DNA of 64,000 nucleotides from Neoroseomonas lacus (GCF_014644535.1 NZ_BMKW01000003.1:310001-374000), one strand, 5' to 3'. Positions 17,142-25,867 are shown, counted from the first letter of the stretch. The notes: generated by a model from the sequence alone, not told the origin. Translations and numbers: made by a program.

Positions 17142-18047
17142 ATGGCGGCAACACCGCGACCGATCGGATTCATTGGCCTCGGCATGATGGGGTTGCCCAT
17201 GGCGCGCAGCCTGATCACGCGCGGCTTCGGCGTTCTCGCCTGCGACACTTCGGCGGCGGCGCGCGCTGCGCTGGCCGAAGGGGCGCCGGCCGGCACCGTA
17301 GCCTTTGCCGACAGCCCCGCGGCGGTTGCCGCTGGCACCGAGGCCGTCGTGTTGATGCTGCCCAACAGCCGCATCGTCGCGACGGTGATGGAAGGCGAGG
17401 GGGGCCTCGTCGCCGCCTTGCGCCCGGGCATGCTGGTGATCGACATGAGCTCGTCCGAGCCTGCCGAGAGCCGCCGCCTCGCCGCCCTCGTCGCGGCGCG
17501 CGGGGCCCGCTTCGTCGATGCGCCGGTCTCCGGTTCCGTCGCCAAGGCCAAGACCGGCACGCTCGCCATCATGGTCGGCGGCGACGACGCCGCCTTCGCC
17601 CAGGCTGAACCCGTGCTCAAGGGCATGGGTGAGGCGATCATCCGCACCGGCGCCGTCGGCAGCGCACATGCGATGAAGGCGCTGAACAACTACGTCTACG
17701 CGGCCGGCCTGCTGGCGACCGCGGAGGCGTTGCGCATGGGGGAGGCGCTCGGCCTCGACCTCGGCATCCTGACGGATGTGATGAATGCGTCCTCGGGTCG
17801 CAACATCGCGACCGAGACCAAGTCGCGGCAGGAGATCATCTCCGGCCGCTATGCCGGTGGATTCCAGCTCGGCCTGATGCGCAAGGACCTCGACACCGCC
17901 GGCAGCATCGCGACCGAGACGGGCTATCCGGCCACCATGCTGGCGCTATGCCGGGCGCGCTGGGCCGAGGCTGTCGCCGCCCTCGGCCCCGCGGTAGACA
18001 ACACCGAGATCCACCGTTTCATCGGATCCGCACCGTCCAAGGGATGA
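17142..18047 (+). CDS. NAD(P)-dependent beta-hydroxyacid dehydrogenase (3-hydroxyisobutyrate dehydrogenase family)
   Basis: A 301-residue enzyme of the 3-hydroxyisobutyrate/tartronate semialdehyde dehydrogenase family. The Rossmann motif GFIGLGMMGLPMA is at residues 9-21. The substrate-binding segment FVDAPVSGSVAKAKTGTLAIM matches the family's DAPVSGG site. The catalytic lysine lies in ALNNYVYA / MKALNN (residue ~180). Its last four bases (ATGA) overlap the following Bug receptor, so a substrate delivered by that receptor may be its target. Confidence 0.88.
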   Translation: MAATPRPIGFIGLGMMGLPMARSLITRGFGVLACDTSAAARAALAEGAPAGTVAFADSPAAVAAGTEAVVLMLPNSRIVATVMEGEGGLVAALRPGMLVIDMSSSEPAESRRLAALVAARGARFVDAPVSGSVAKAKTGTLAIMVGGDDAAFAQAEPVLKGMGEAIIRTGAVGSAHAMKALNNYVYAAGLLATAEALRMGEALGLDLGILTDVMNASSGRNIATETKSRQEIISGRYAGGFQLGLMRKDLDTAGSIATETGYPATMLALCRARWAEAVAALGPAVDNTEIHRFIGSAPSKG

Positions 18048-19018
18048 ACCACATGTCGTCGTTGAATCGCCGCGCGCTGCTGGGCGCCGGCGCGGGGCTG
18101 TTCGCCACCCCGGCCTTCGCCCAGGGCCGCTGGCCCGACCGGCCGATCCGCCTGGTCGTCGCCTTCCCCGCCGGCAGCGTGACCGACACGCTGATGCGCC
18201 ACCTCGCCGAACCGCTGACGCGCGAGCTCGGCCAGCCGGTGATCGTCGACAACCGCCCCGGCGGCAACGGCGTGGTCGGCACCGAGAGCGCGGCACGCGC
18301 CGCGCCCGACGGCCACACCTGGTGCGTGCTGTCGGTGACCAATGGCGCGCTCAACACCTATACGGTGCGGCGCCTCGCCTATGACCCGCTGCGCGACTTC
18401 GCGCCGATCGGATTCATCGCCGAGACCGCCTATCTGCTGGTGGTGCCGGCATCCTCCCCGGCGCAGGACCTGCGCGGCCTGATCGACCACGCCAAGGCCT
18501 CGCCCACGCCGCTCACTTTCAGCCACGGCAATTCCTCCGCGCTGATCGCCTCCGCCACGCTGGCCCGCATGGCCGGCGTCGAGATGACTGGCGTGCCGTA
18601 TCGCGGCGGCCCCGAGGCACTGACCGATGTCATCGCCGGGCGCATCGACAGCACCTTCACCGACTTCGCTGCCGCCATGCCGCAGGTGCGTGAAGGCAAG
18701 ATCCGCGCGATCGCGGTGACCTCGCCGCGCCCCTTCGCCCTCGCGCCGGAAATCCCGACCGTGGCCTCGGTGTTGCCGGAGTTCACCTTCGATGTGTGGT
18801 TCGGCCTGGGCGTGCCGGCCGCGACGCCCGCACCCGTGGTTGCCCGTGCCAACGAAGCGCTGAACAAGGTGCTGCGCGATGAGGAACTGAAGACGCGCCT
18901 GGCGCGCCTCGGCTACACGCCGCGTGGCAGCACGCCGCAGGAATTCCACGACTTCCTGCGCAACCAGATCACGGTGCTGTCGAGCCGGGCGCGCGAAGCG
19001 GGGCTGGAACAGCAATAG
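18044..19018 (+). CDS. Bug-family tripartite tricarboxylate transporter receptor
   Basis: A 324-residue Bug/TctC receptor. It has an N-terminal signal (RRALLGAGAGLFATPAFAQ, cleavage near residue 25), then WPDRPIRLVVAFPAGSVTD, LGQPVIVDNRPGGNG and the ADVPTV-like element PEIPTVASVLPEF. It is translationally coupled to the preceding dehydrogenase by an ATGA overlap; MSSLN at 18053 is an alternative start. No TTT membrane components are nearby. A strong hairpin follows the stop. Confidence 0.9.
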   Translation: MNHMSSLNRRALLGAGAGLFATPAFAQGRWPDRPIRLVVAFPAGSVTDTLMRHLAEPLTRELGQPVIVDNRPGGNGVVGTESAARAAPDGHTWCVLSVTNGALNTYTVRRLAYDPLRDFAPIGFIAETAYLLVVPASSPAQDLRGLIDHAKASPTPLTFSHGNSSALIASATLARMAGVEMTGVPYRGGPEALTDVIAGRIDSTFTDFAAAMPQVREGKIRAIAVTSPRPFALAPEIPTVASVLPEFTFDVWFGLGVPAATPAPVVARANEALNKVLRDEELKTRLARLGYTPRGSTPQEFHDFLRNQITVLSSRAREAGLEQQ

Positions 19019-19025
19019 CCGGGCC

Positions 19026-19060
19026 GCGGCCGGCGTGGGGCATAACCTCCCGCCGGTCGC
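19026..19060. terminator. Long hairpin between convergent genes
   Basis: Arms GCGGCCGGCG (19026-19035) and CGCCGGTCGC (19051-19060) pair with one G-U wobble. They continue inward (TGGGG/CCTCC, mostly paired) to a CATAA loop. It lies between the Bug gene stop (19018) and the convergent cyclase gene stop (19068), so it probably terminates both units. Confidence 0.6.
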
Positions 19061-19067
19061 TCAGGTG

Positions 19068-19757
19068 CTATTCGAACACCGCCACCGCCCGGATCGGGCT
19101 CGCCGTCCCGCCACGGATCTTCAGCGGAAAGCCGATGAAGCGGAACCGCCCGCGCCCGATGAGTTTGTCGAGGTTGGCGAGGCATTCCATATGCGTGATG
19201 CCGCGTTCGGCGCAGGCCATATGCGCCTGGAAATTTGGCTCGCCTTCCGGGGCAGGGCTGATTGCCTCCACGCCGAACATCCCGATGCCCTGATCCGCCA
19301 GCCAGTGGATCGCCGGCAGCGACAGGCCCGGGAAGTCGTGCAGATACCCCGGCTTGCCAAGCAGCCGTTCATTCGTCGCCAGCCACACCAGCACCGTGTC
19401 GCCCGCCTGGATCGTCTGGCCGGATTTCGCGACGGCCTCCTGCACTTCCTCCAACGTTGCCGCCGTCTTCAGCGGAATATGCGAAAGGTCGATGCAAAAG
19501 CCGCTGGTGTAGAACTTCTCCAGCGGCACCTCGTCGATCGACAGCGCGCCGGGCCGCGGGTCGAAATGCACCGGCGCGTCGACATGCGTGCCCGCATGGT
19601 CGGAGAAGGCGATCGACATCGCCTTGGAACTGAAGGTCGTGTTGCCCGCGACTTTCTTCTCGCTGTGGTCGTTCCACACGGTCATCACCACCGGCGGGTG
19701 GCTCGGATGCGTCTGCGTGCGATGAAAGATCTCGCGGCTGAGATCGACGATTTCCAT
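19068..19757 (-). CDS. Cyclase-family metal-dependent hydrolase (kynurenine formamidase-like)
   Basis: A 229-residue putative cyclase-fold hydrolase. The family metal/catalytic signature HxGTHxDxPxH is present as HAGTHVDAPVHF (H54, H58, D60, H64). Known members hydrolyse amide bonds in N-formylkynurenine, isatin and cyclic imides. It is the last gene of a seven-gene minus-strand unit, 11 bases after the amidohydrolase gene, which suggests sequential hydrolysis of an imported cyclic or acyclic amide (inference). Exact substrate unknown. Confidence 0.85.
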   Translation of the reverse strand: MEIVDLSREIFHRTQTHPSHPPVVMTVWNDHSEKKVAGNTTFSSKAMSIAFSDHAGTHVDAPVHFDPRPGALSIDEVPLEKFYTSGFCIDLSHIPLKTAATLEEVQEAVAKSGQTIQAGDTVLVWLATNERLLGKPGYLHDFPGLSLPAIHWLADQGIGMFGVEAISPAPEGEPNFQAHMACAERGITHMECLANLDKLIGRGRFRFIGFPLKIRGGTASPIRAVAVFE

Positions 19758-19768
19758 GGGTGCTGTCC

Positions 19769-21277
19769 TCAGGCCGGCGCGTCGCAGAGATACTGACGGA
19801 TGTGATAAGGCCGCGCGGCGAAGGCCGGGCAGAAGGAAGCGACGACCGGCTCCAGTCGGTCATACAGATCCTTGAACTCGGCATTCAGCCCTTCAAGACG
19901 TTCGCGTGCTGCCTCCGCCTCCACGGCGAGCTTCGTCAGGTCGAGCGTCAGGAGCCGCCGGTCCTGCACCACGAAGCGCCCGCCGATCATCACATGGCGC
20001 ACCCCGTTGCCGTCCTCGGTATGCACCACCTGGTTGACCGACCAGTTATGCGGGATCCAGTTGATCGAGCCGAGGTCGAGGAAGACGATATCCGCCTTCC
20101 TGCCCGGCGCGATCACGCCGATGTCGTCGAAGCCCAGCGCGCGCGCCGACCCCTGCGTCGCGGCGGTGTAGATATCCTCCACCCCGGCCCAGAAGCGCGG
20201 GTCGGGCGTCTGCACCTTCGACAGCATGGAGGCGTAGCGCATCGCCTCATACATGTTCTGGTTGTCCGAGCAGTTCGCCCCATCGGTGCCGATGCCGACA
20301 TTCACCCCAAGCTCGCGCGCGCGATGAAAGCGGAACATCCCATTGCCGAGCCGCATGTTGCTGCCGGGGTTGTGCGCCAGCGACCCGCCGCGATCGCGCA
20401 TGATGCGCAGGTCGTCATCATCGAGCCAGATCGCGTGTGCCGCGGTGAATTCCGGCCCGATCAGGCCAAGGCTGTCCATGTGCTGGACCAGCGTCTTGCC
20501 ATAGGTCTTGATGCCGACCAGCGCTTGCACCTTGCTCTCGCCGACATGGCTGTGAAGCCCGACCTTGAAGTCGCGCGCCAAGTCCCGGCAGCCGCACATG
20601 AAGGCATCCGAGCAATGGTGCGGAATGGTCGGCGCGACCGCCGCGCGGATGTCCTTGCCGTTCCAGCGCCAGTTCGACAGCACGCCGCGCATCGCATCCA
20701 GCGTGCGTTCCCAGGCGGGCAGGCGCAGCTTGTCGACGCGCGCCTGCAATGCCGTGGGCAACGTGTCGTACAGGCCGGGGATGGCCTCATAGACTGTCTT
20801 GTCGGCAACCATTGGAGCGATGACCGCCCGCATCCCGATACCGGCATAAGCCTCGGCCACCGCATCGAGCCCCTCGGCCGACGGCATCGGGAATTCGTAG
20901 TACAGGTCATAGGCCGCGGTGCAGCCCTTCAGCACCATCTCGGCGGCGACGATCTGCGTCGTCAGTTTCTTGTCCTGCAGGGAACGCGATCCGCCGATCC
21001 ATGGCGCCGCAGCCAACAGCAACTCCAGCGTCCACTTGTCTCCCTGGCCGCGCGCCAATCCGCCATGCCCATGCGTATGCGCGTTGATCAGCCCCGGATG
21101 CATTAGCGTCCCGGTCGCATCCACCACCTTGGCGTCGGGCGGCGCGGCAATCCCGGCGCCGATTTCGACGATGATGCCATCGCGGATCAGCACATCGGCC
21201 GCTGCCGCGCGCCGCAACGACGTGTCGGCGAGCAGCCCGCCGCGAATGATGGTGGTGCCGGCTTCGGTCTCGGCCAT
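19769..21277 (-). CDS. Amidohydrolase family protein (TRZ/ATZ, cytosine-deaminase-like)
   Basis: A 502-residue metal-dependent amidohydrolase/deaminase. The composite N-terminal sheet leads to the metal motif GLINAHTHGHG (H67, H69). Further ligands are seen at GLHSHVGESK and in AAHAIWLDDDD, and the late Asp in IGTDGANCSDN. Length and pattern place it with chlorohydrolases, guanine deaminases and hydroxyatrazine-type hydrolases. It starts 17 bases after the ABC permease gene and precedes the cyclase-type hydrolase, so it is a likely first catabolic step for the imported compound. Confidence 0.87.
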   Translation of the reverse strand: MAETEAGTTIIRGGLLADTSLRRAAAADVLIRDGIIVEIGAGIAAPPDAKVVDATGTLMHPGLINAHTHGHGGLARGQGDKWTLELLLAAAPWIGGSRSLQDKKLTTQIVAAEMVLKGCTAAYDLYYEFPMPSAEGLDAVAEAYAGIGMRAVIAPMVADKTVYEAIPGLYDTLPTALQARVDKLRLPAWERTLDAMRGVLSNWRWNGKDIRAAVAPTIPHHCSDAFMCGCRDLARDFKVGLHSHVGESKVQALVGIKTYGKTLVQHMDSLGLIGPEFTAAHAIWLDDDDLRIMRDRGGSLAHNPGSNMRLGNGMFRFHRARELGVNVGIGTDGANCSDNQNMYEAMRYASMLSKVQTPDPRFWAGVEDIYTAATQGSARALGFDDIGVIAPGRKADIVFLDLGSINWIPHNWSVNQVVHTEDGNGVRHVMIGGRFVVQDRRLLTLDLTKLAVEAEAARERLEGLNAEFKDLYDRLEPVVASFCPAFAARPYHIRQYLCDAPA

Positions 21278-21293
21278 GGTGGACCTCTTTGGA

Positions 21294-22070
21294 TCAGGCG
21301 GAAGGCGGAGCCGATTGCTCGGACCCGCTCGACCAGGGAAACAGAATGCGTTCGATCAGCGTCACCGCCTGGAAGATCAGGATGCCCATCAAGGCGAGGA
21401 TCACCACCGCGCCATAGGCGAGCGGCGTGCGGAAGAAGGCCATCGATGTCTGGATGAGGTAGCCGAGCCCGGCATCCGCGCCGACGAATTCCGCCACCAC
21501 CGCGCCGACAACCGACAGCGCCGCGGCCACCTTCAGCCCGCCGAACACGAAGGGCACCGCGAAGGGCAGGCGGATGCGCAGCAATTCCTGAACGCGCCCC
21601 GCGCGACAGGCGCGCCCCAGTTCCACGAGTTCCGGCGGCGTCGCCAACAATCCCGCGACGGATGACACCACCAGTGGAAAGAACGCCACCAGGAAGGTCA
21701 CGATCACCCGCGGCAATTCATTCGCGCCGAGGGCGACGATCAGGATCGGCGCCAACGCCACCTTCGGGATCGACTGCGTCACCACCAGCAACGGATAGAT
21801 AGCCGCCGAGATCGCGCGCGACGACGCGATCAACATCGCCAGCGGCAGGCTGATGACAACCGAGGCGGCGAAGCCCAGCATCACCGTGCCCAGCGTCGCC
21901 ATGGTATGGCGCAGCACATTCGGCCAGGCCCCGACGGTGGCGACAAAAATCGCCGACGGCGCGGGCAGCAGGAATTCGCGGATGCCGAAGACGCGCACCG
22001 CGCCCTCCCACACCACGAACATCCCGATCACGGCGAGCCAGGCCGGCAGCCCGGCCTTCAGGCGGGCCAT
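21294..22070 (-). CDS. ABC transporter permease, SsuC/TauC/ThiX-like
   Basis: A 258-residue permease with about six transmembrane helices. It begins MARLKAGLPAWLAVIGMF, and the EAA-type loop region reads PPELVELGRACRAGRVQELLR. It belongs to the family importing sulfonates, taurine, hydroxymethylpyrimidine precursors or nitrate-like ligands. I chose the ATG at 22070, four bases after the ATPase stop; a start at 22145 would overlap the ATPase and add a Ser/Ala-rich tail. It works with the two genes upstream. Confidence 0.88.
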   Translation of the reverse strand: MARLKAGLPAWLAVIGMFVVWEGAVRVFGIREFLLPAPSAIFVATVGAWPNVLRHTMATLGTVMLGFAASVVISLPLAMLIASSRAISAAIYPLLVVTQSIPKVALAPILIVALGANELPRVIVTFLVAFFPLVVSSVAGLLATPPELVELGRACRAGRVQELLRIRLPFAVPFVFGGLKVAAALSVVGAVVAEFVGADAGLGYLIQTSMAFFRTPLAYGAVVILALMGILIFQAVTLIERILFPWSSGSEQSAPPSA

Positions 22071-22074
22071 CACG

Positions 22075-22845
22075 TCACGCCGCGCGCGCGGCGCGCTCGC
22101 CGAAGATGTGGGCGCGGATGCGCCGCGCACAGCGCTGGAACTCATCGGAGCCCTCCTGGTCGAAGGAACGCGGCCGCGGCAGGGCGACCTCCACCACATC
22201 GACGATGCGCCCCGGCCGCGGCGACATCACCACCACCCGGTCGGCGAGCAGCACCGCTTCGGGGATGGAATGCGTCACGAACAGCACCCCCATCCGCCGC
22301 GCCGCCCACAGCCGCAGCAATTCGATCGACATTTCCTCCCGCGTCAGCGCGTCGAGTGCGCCAAACGGTTCGTCCATCAGCAACAGCCGTGGTTCCTGCA
22401 ACAACGCGCGGCAGATCGCCACACGCTGCTGCATGCCGCCCGAGAGTTCGCGTGGCAGCCTGCCCTCGAACCCCGCCAGGCCGGCGGTGGCGAGCAACGC
22501 GCGCGCCTTGTCCTCGGTGTCGCGCTCCATGCGCCCCATCAGCCGCAGCGGGAAGGTGACGTTGCGCAGCACATCCGCCCAGGGCAGCAGCGTCGCCGCC
22601 TGGAACACCATCGCCGTCTCGGCGCGTGGCGCCGTCACTGCCTGTCCATCCAGCGAAACGCCGCCGGCAGACACGCCTACCAACCCGGCGACGAGTCGCA
22701 GCAAGGTCGACTTGCCGCAGCCCGAGGCGCCGACAATGGCGACAAATTCTCCCTCGGCGACATTGAGCGACACGTCGCGCAGCGCTTCCACTTCCGCCCC
22801 GTCGCGGCCGCGGAAGGTCTTGCCGACCCCGTCGAGACGGATCAC
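22075..22845 (-). CDS. ABC transporter ATP-binding protein, SsuB/TauB-like
   Basis: A 256-residue ATPase. Walker A is GASGCGKST, the signature is LSGGMQQRV, Walker B is LLLMDEPFGALD, and the switch is FVTHSIPEAV. The start is a GTG at 22845 that overlaps the stop of the substrate-binding gene (GTGA), which is the only start that fits the family N-terminus VIRLDGVGKTF. It energises the SsuC-like permease. Confidence 0.92.
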   Translation of the reverse strand: MIRLDGVGKTFRGRDGAEVEALRDVSLNVAEGEFVAIVGASGCGKSTLLRLVAGLVGVSAGGVSLDGQAVTAPRAETAMVFQAATLLPWADVLRNVTFPLRLMGRMERDTEDKARALLATAGLAGFEGRLPRELSGGMQQRVAICRALLQEPRLLLMDEPFGALDALTREEMSIELLRLWAARRMGVLFVTHSIPEAVLLADRVVVMSPRPGRIVDVVEVALPRPRSFDQEGSDEFQRCARRIRAHIFGERAARAA

Positions 22846-23825
22846 GGCAGGAAGCTGGTATCGACGGCCTGGTTGGGGTCCCAGGCCGGGTCCAACTGCA
22901 GGCTCTCCGCCACCACGCGCCAGGTGAAGGCGAGCCGCTCCGGCGAGAACCGCCCGAGCCGCGTCTCCACCTGATGCGGGTTGAAGACGAAGGCCATGGT
23001 TGCCCGCAGCGAGCCTTCGCAATCGTCCTGCTCGACTTCCGGATTGCGCGCGACATGCAGCCGACAGGCTTCCGCCTGGTTGGCGTTGGACCATTCGAAG
23101 GATTGCTGCACACCACGCAGGAAGCGCCGCACCAGATCCGGGTTGGTACGGATGATGTCATCCGTGGTGACCAGCGAGGCGGCGTAGATCGCGAAGCCCG
23201 TCTCGACGAAGGGCAGCACGACGATCTCCTCGCCGGCCCGCTGCGCCGCCTTGTTCTGGTAGTAGTAATGGATGGAATAGAAGGGTGCGGCGTCGACGCG
23301 GCGCGAGATCAGCAGCGCCGCCATCGCCGAGGCATCGGTGTTCACCCAGGTGATGCGTTCAGGGTCCGTGCCGGCGCGGCGCGCGACTTCGGGGAAATAC
23401 AGCCGGTGGCTGTTGCCCGGCGTGATGGCGATGCGCCGCCCCTCCAGGCCTCGGAAATTGGTGATGCCGGACGACCGCAGCACGAACAGGCTGTGCGGCG
23501 AATAGGTGTAGACCGCCGAGATCGACCGCACCGGCACATTCTGTCGCGCACGTGCCGCGAGCACCGCGCCGAGATCCGCCACGCCGAACTGCGCGGCGCC
23601 GGCGGCGACCTTGTTGACGGTATCGCCCGAGCCATAGCCGCGCGTCAGCGACAGGTCGATCCCGTTGTCCCGAAAGAAGCCGCGCGCCACGCCGGCGAAA
23701 TAGGCCGCATGCTCGCCCGAGGGAATCCAGTCGAGCTGGAGCAACGCGCGGTCCTGCGCACGGGCCGGCTGGGCAGTGAAAGCTGCGAGTGCCAACAGTC
23801 CAGCCGCAATGCGATGAAGCATCAT
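22842..23825 (-). CDS. NMT1/ThiY-like ABC transporter substrate-binding protein
   Basis: A 327-residue periplasmic receptor with a Sec signal (HRIAAGLLALAAFTAQPARAQ, cleavage near residue 23) and the ligand-domain start LQLDWIPSGEHAAYFAGVA, close to the hydroxypyrimidine-binding ThiY/NMT1 type. GYGSGDTVNKVAAGAAQFGV is the family's phosphate/ring-binding loop region. Its ligand could be a pyrimidine-like or other N-heterocycle, which fits the downstream amidohydrolase (inference). Its start codon directly follows a long hairpin containing the Shine-Dalgarno. Confidence 0.88.
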   Translation of the reverse strand: MMLHRIAAGLLALAAFTAQPARAQDRALLQLDWIPSGEHAAYFAGVARGFFRDNGIDLSLTRGYGSGDTVNKVAAGAAQFGVADLGAVLAARARQNVPVRSISAVYTYSPHSLFVLRSSGITNFRGLEGRRIAITPGNSHRLYFPEVARRAGTDPERITWVNTDASAMAALLISRRVDAAPFYSIHYYYQNKAAQRAGEEIVVLPFVETGFAIYAASLVTTDDIIRTNPDLVRRFLRGVQQSFEWSNANQAEACRLHVARNPEVEQDDCEGSLRATMAFVFNPHQVETRLGRFSPERLAFTWRVVAESLQLDPAWDPNQAVDTSFLP

Positions 23826-23890
23826 GGTCCGTCTCCCTGTCTTTGGCCGCGTAGCGAATTCCCTGCGCGGAGCAGACAGCGAAACGGACC
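23826..23890 (-). promoter_or_regulatory. Leader hairpin that buries the Shine-Dalgarno of the ThiY-like receptor gene
   Basis: On the minus strand the mRNA reads GGTCCGTTTCGCTGTCT, then a 31-base interior with a small CCGCG/CGCGG stem, then AGACAGGGAGACGGACC immediately before ATG at 23825. The 17-base arms pair with one mismatch and one G-U wobble. The Shine-Dalgarno AGGGAG lies inside the 3' arm, so the folded form should block translation. It may be a riboswitch-like, protein-dependent or temperature-dependent switch, or a terminator/processing hairpin after the upstream dehydrogenase gene. No known riboswitch class was recognised. Confidence 0.55.
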
Positions 23891-23903
23891 GCCGTGCAAC
23901 CCG

Positions 23904-24980
23904 CTACGTATTGGCGCCGGCGAGCGCGGCGATCACCGCATCGGTCACCTGCTCGGTCGTCGCCTTGCCGCCGAGGTCGGGCGTCAGCACATCGCCACGC
24001 GCCGTCACCACCTCCACCGCGCGCATCAGCCGCTGCGCCGCCGCCGGCTCGCCCAGGTGCTCTAGCATCATCGACGCCGTCCAGAACGAGCCGAGCGGAT
24101 TGGCGATCCCCTTGCCGGTGATGTCGAAGGCCGAGCCATGGATCGGCTCGAACATCGAGGGCCGCTTGCGCGAAGGATCGACATTCCCCGTCGCCCCGAT
24201 GCCGAGCGACCCCGCCAATGCGGATGCCAGGTCCGACAGGATATCCGCATGCAGGTTGGTCGCGACCACGGTGTCCACGCTGCCCGGCTTCATCACCATC
24301 CGCGCGGTCATCGCATCGACCAGCATCTTGTCCACGGTCAGCGCCGGATATTGCCCGGTAACCTCGGCGCAGACCTCGTCCCACATCACCATGCCATGGC
24401 GCTGCGCGTTCGACTTCGTCACCACCGTCAGCAACTTTCGGGGCCGCGCCATCGCGACTTCGCAGGCATGGCGGCAGATGCGCGCCACGCCTTCGCGCGT
24501 GAAGACCGCAACATCCATCGCCACCTCGATCGGCAGTCCACGATGCGCGCGCCCGCCGACGCCGGCGTATTCGCCCTCCGAATTCTCGCGCACGATCACC
24601 CAGTCGATCTGCTTGCCGAGATCCTCGCGCAGCGGCCCGCGCACGCCCGGCAGCAGCCGCGTCGGGCGGACATTGGCGTATTGGTCGAAGCCCTGGCAGA
24701 TCGCCAGGCGCAATTCCCACAGGGTGATGTGGTCGGGAATGTCCGGCGCGCCGACCGCGCCGAAAAAGATGGCGTCGAAGCCCTCCAACGCCTTCAGCCC
24801 ATCATCGGGCATCATCTTGCCGGTGCGGCGATACATCGCGCTGCCCCAGTCGAAGTTCTCGAAGGCCACCGAGAAACCACCCTGCGCGGCCGCCGTCGCG
24901 TCCAGCACGCGGCAGCCGGCGGCGATCACCTCAGGCCCGATGCCGTCCCCGCCAATGGCGGCAATCCTGTGCTGACGCAT
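23904..24980 (-). CDS. Isocitrate/isopropylmalate dehydrogenase family, tartrate/malate dehydrogenase-like
   Basis: A 358-residue decarboxylating beta-hydroxyacid dehydrogenase. It has the N-terminal AAIGGDGIGPEVIAAG, the substrate loop with WELRLAICQGFDQYANVRP, VIVRENSEGEYAGVGG (RENSEG is typical of tartrate dehydrogenase/D-malate DmlA), and the NAD site MFEPIHGSAFDITGKGIANP. It probably oxidatively decarboxylates D-malate, tartrate or a substituted malate. It is the second gene of the minus-strand catabolic unit, 78 bases before the receptor gene and 57 bases after the DUF1028 gene. Confidence 0.87.
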   Translation of the reverse strand: MRQHRIAAIGGDGIGPEVIAAGCRVLDATAAAQGGFSVAFENFDWGSAMYRRTGKMMPDDGLKALEGFDAIFFGAVGAPDIPDHITLWELRLAICQGFDQYANVRPTRLLPGVRGPLREDLGKQIDWVIVRENSEGEYAGVGGRAHRGLPIEVAMDVAVFTREGVARICRHACEVAMARPRKLLTVVTKSNAQRHGMVMWDEVCAEVTGQYPALTVDKMLVDAMTARMVMKPGSVDTVVATNLHADILSDLASALAGSLGIGATGNVDPSRKRPSMFEPIHGSAFDITGKGIANPLGSFWTASMMLEHLGEPAAAQRLMRAVEVVTARGDVLTPDLGGKATTEQVTDAVIAALAGANT

Positions 24981-25037
24981 GCTTGTCCTCCTGTCGATGC
25001 CGTCTCACTGCCGTCACGCGCCGCGGCGTGCAAGCCC

Positions 25038-25757
25038 TCAACGGCGGAAGCGCAGATCCATCCCGCGCGCCTTCCAGCCGGCCTCGATCGCATCGAGGTC
25101 CAGCAGCCCCGCCGGATTGGCGCGGGACGGGCGCGTCGCCTGGCCCGGCTCCGCCTGCACTCGCCACAGCGCGAGCAGGCGGGACAACTCGACCAGCGGC
25201 TCGCCATGGTCATCGACGCGCAGGTTGATGTCGGGGAAATCCTCGGTGGTGGTGACCATCAACGCGGCCGATTGCCTGCCGCGCCGGTCGCCACCGGCCG
25301 CCTGCCCGGCGTGCAGCGCGGTCATCAGCCGTTCGGGCAGGGGAAGGTCGGCGCGCGTGGCAAAGACCTCCGCCGTCACCGCCACCACCGTCCCATTCGC
25401 CAGCATGTTGCCCGCGACCGAGAAGCCATCTCCGGCGACGCTACCGCACCATTCCACGCAATTGGCGCCGGTATGCGCGGCGACGCGCCCGTGGCGGTCC
25501 ACCACATGGATCTGCCGCAGACCGCGCCCCTCATCGCCGGCCAGTGCGGCATCGAGCGCGAGTTGCGGCGACAGCCCACGCGCCAGCGCGTCCAGCACCA
25601 CCGGGCCGAGATAGCGGTTGCTCATGGATTGCGTGGAGACCGCGCCGACCGCCGTGCGCAGGAAGGGGCAGGCGGCGCCCACCGCGAGGTTGCAGGTGGT
25701 GACGGCGACGGCGAAGGCGCCGCTCGCGGCGTCATGGGCAACGATGGACCAGGTCAT
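25038..25757 (-). CDS. DUF1028 domain protein (putative Ntn-hydrolase)
   Basis: A 239-residue DUF1028 protein. The N-terminus MTWSIVAHDAASGAFAVAV, the AVGAACPFLR segment, STQSMSNRYLGP and FSVAGNMLANG all match this family, which has an Ntn-hydrolase-like fold and is often found with peptide or amide catabolic genes. The reaction is not established. As the first gene of the seven-gene unit it may process the imported amide. It is divergent from the Bug receptor at 25868. Confidence 0.85.
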   Translation of the reverse strand: MTWSIVAHDAASGAFAVAVTTCNLAVGAACPFLRTAVGAVSTQSMSNRYLGPVVLDALARGLSPQLALDAALAGDEGRGLRQIHVVDRHGRVAAHTGANCVEWCGSVAGDGFSVAGNMLANGTVVAVTAEVFATRADLPLPERLMTALHAGQAAGGDRRGRQSAALMVTTTEDFPDINLRVDDHGEPLVELSRLLALWRVQAEPGQATRPSRANPAGLLDLDAIEAGWKARGMDLRFRR

Positions 25758-25789
25758 GCTCGGGGCCTCCGGGGTTCCCGCCCAGCATG

Positions 25790-25834
25790 CCCTGCTACGC
25801 GGCTGTTGACAGCAGGGGCCGGCGCCGTCGATGA
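25790..25834 (+). promoter_or_regulatory. Candidate sigma70-type promoter with overlapping dyad, upstream of a Bug receptor gene
   Basis: A perfect -35 hexamer TTGACA lies at 25806-25811 with a 17-base spacer to a poor -10 (CGATGA, 25829-25834), 34 bases before the Bug gene start. A 7-bp dyad, CCCTGCT (25790-25796) and AGCAGGG (25811-25817), overlaps the -35 and could be an operator. The weak -10 keeps this tentative. Confidence 0.3.
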
Positions 25835-25867
25835 CGGACGAAACATCCCGGGGAGGGAACCAGTATC

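Noticed and set aside
24981..25035. GCTTG/CAAGC plus CACGC/GCGTG pairing in the leader of the decarboxylating dehydrogenase gene
   Set aside because: Five-base arms only, and the Shine-Dalgarno itself is unpaired; not comparable to the strong hairpin before the receptor gene.
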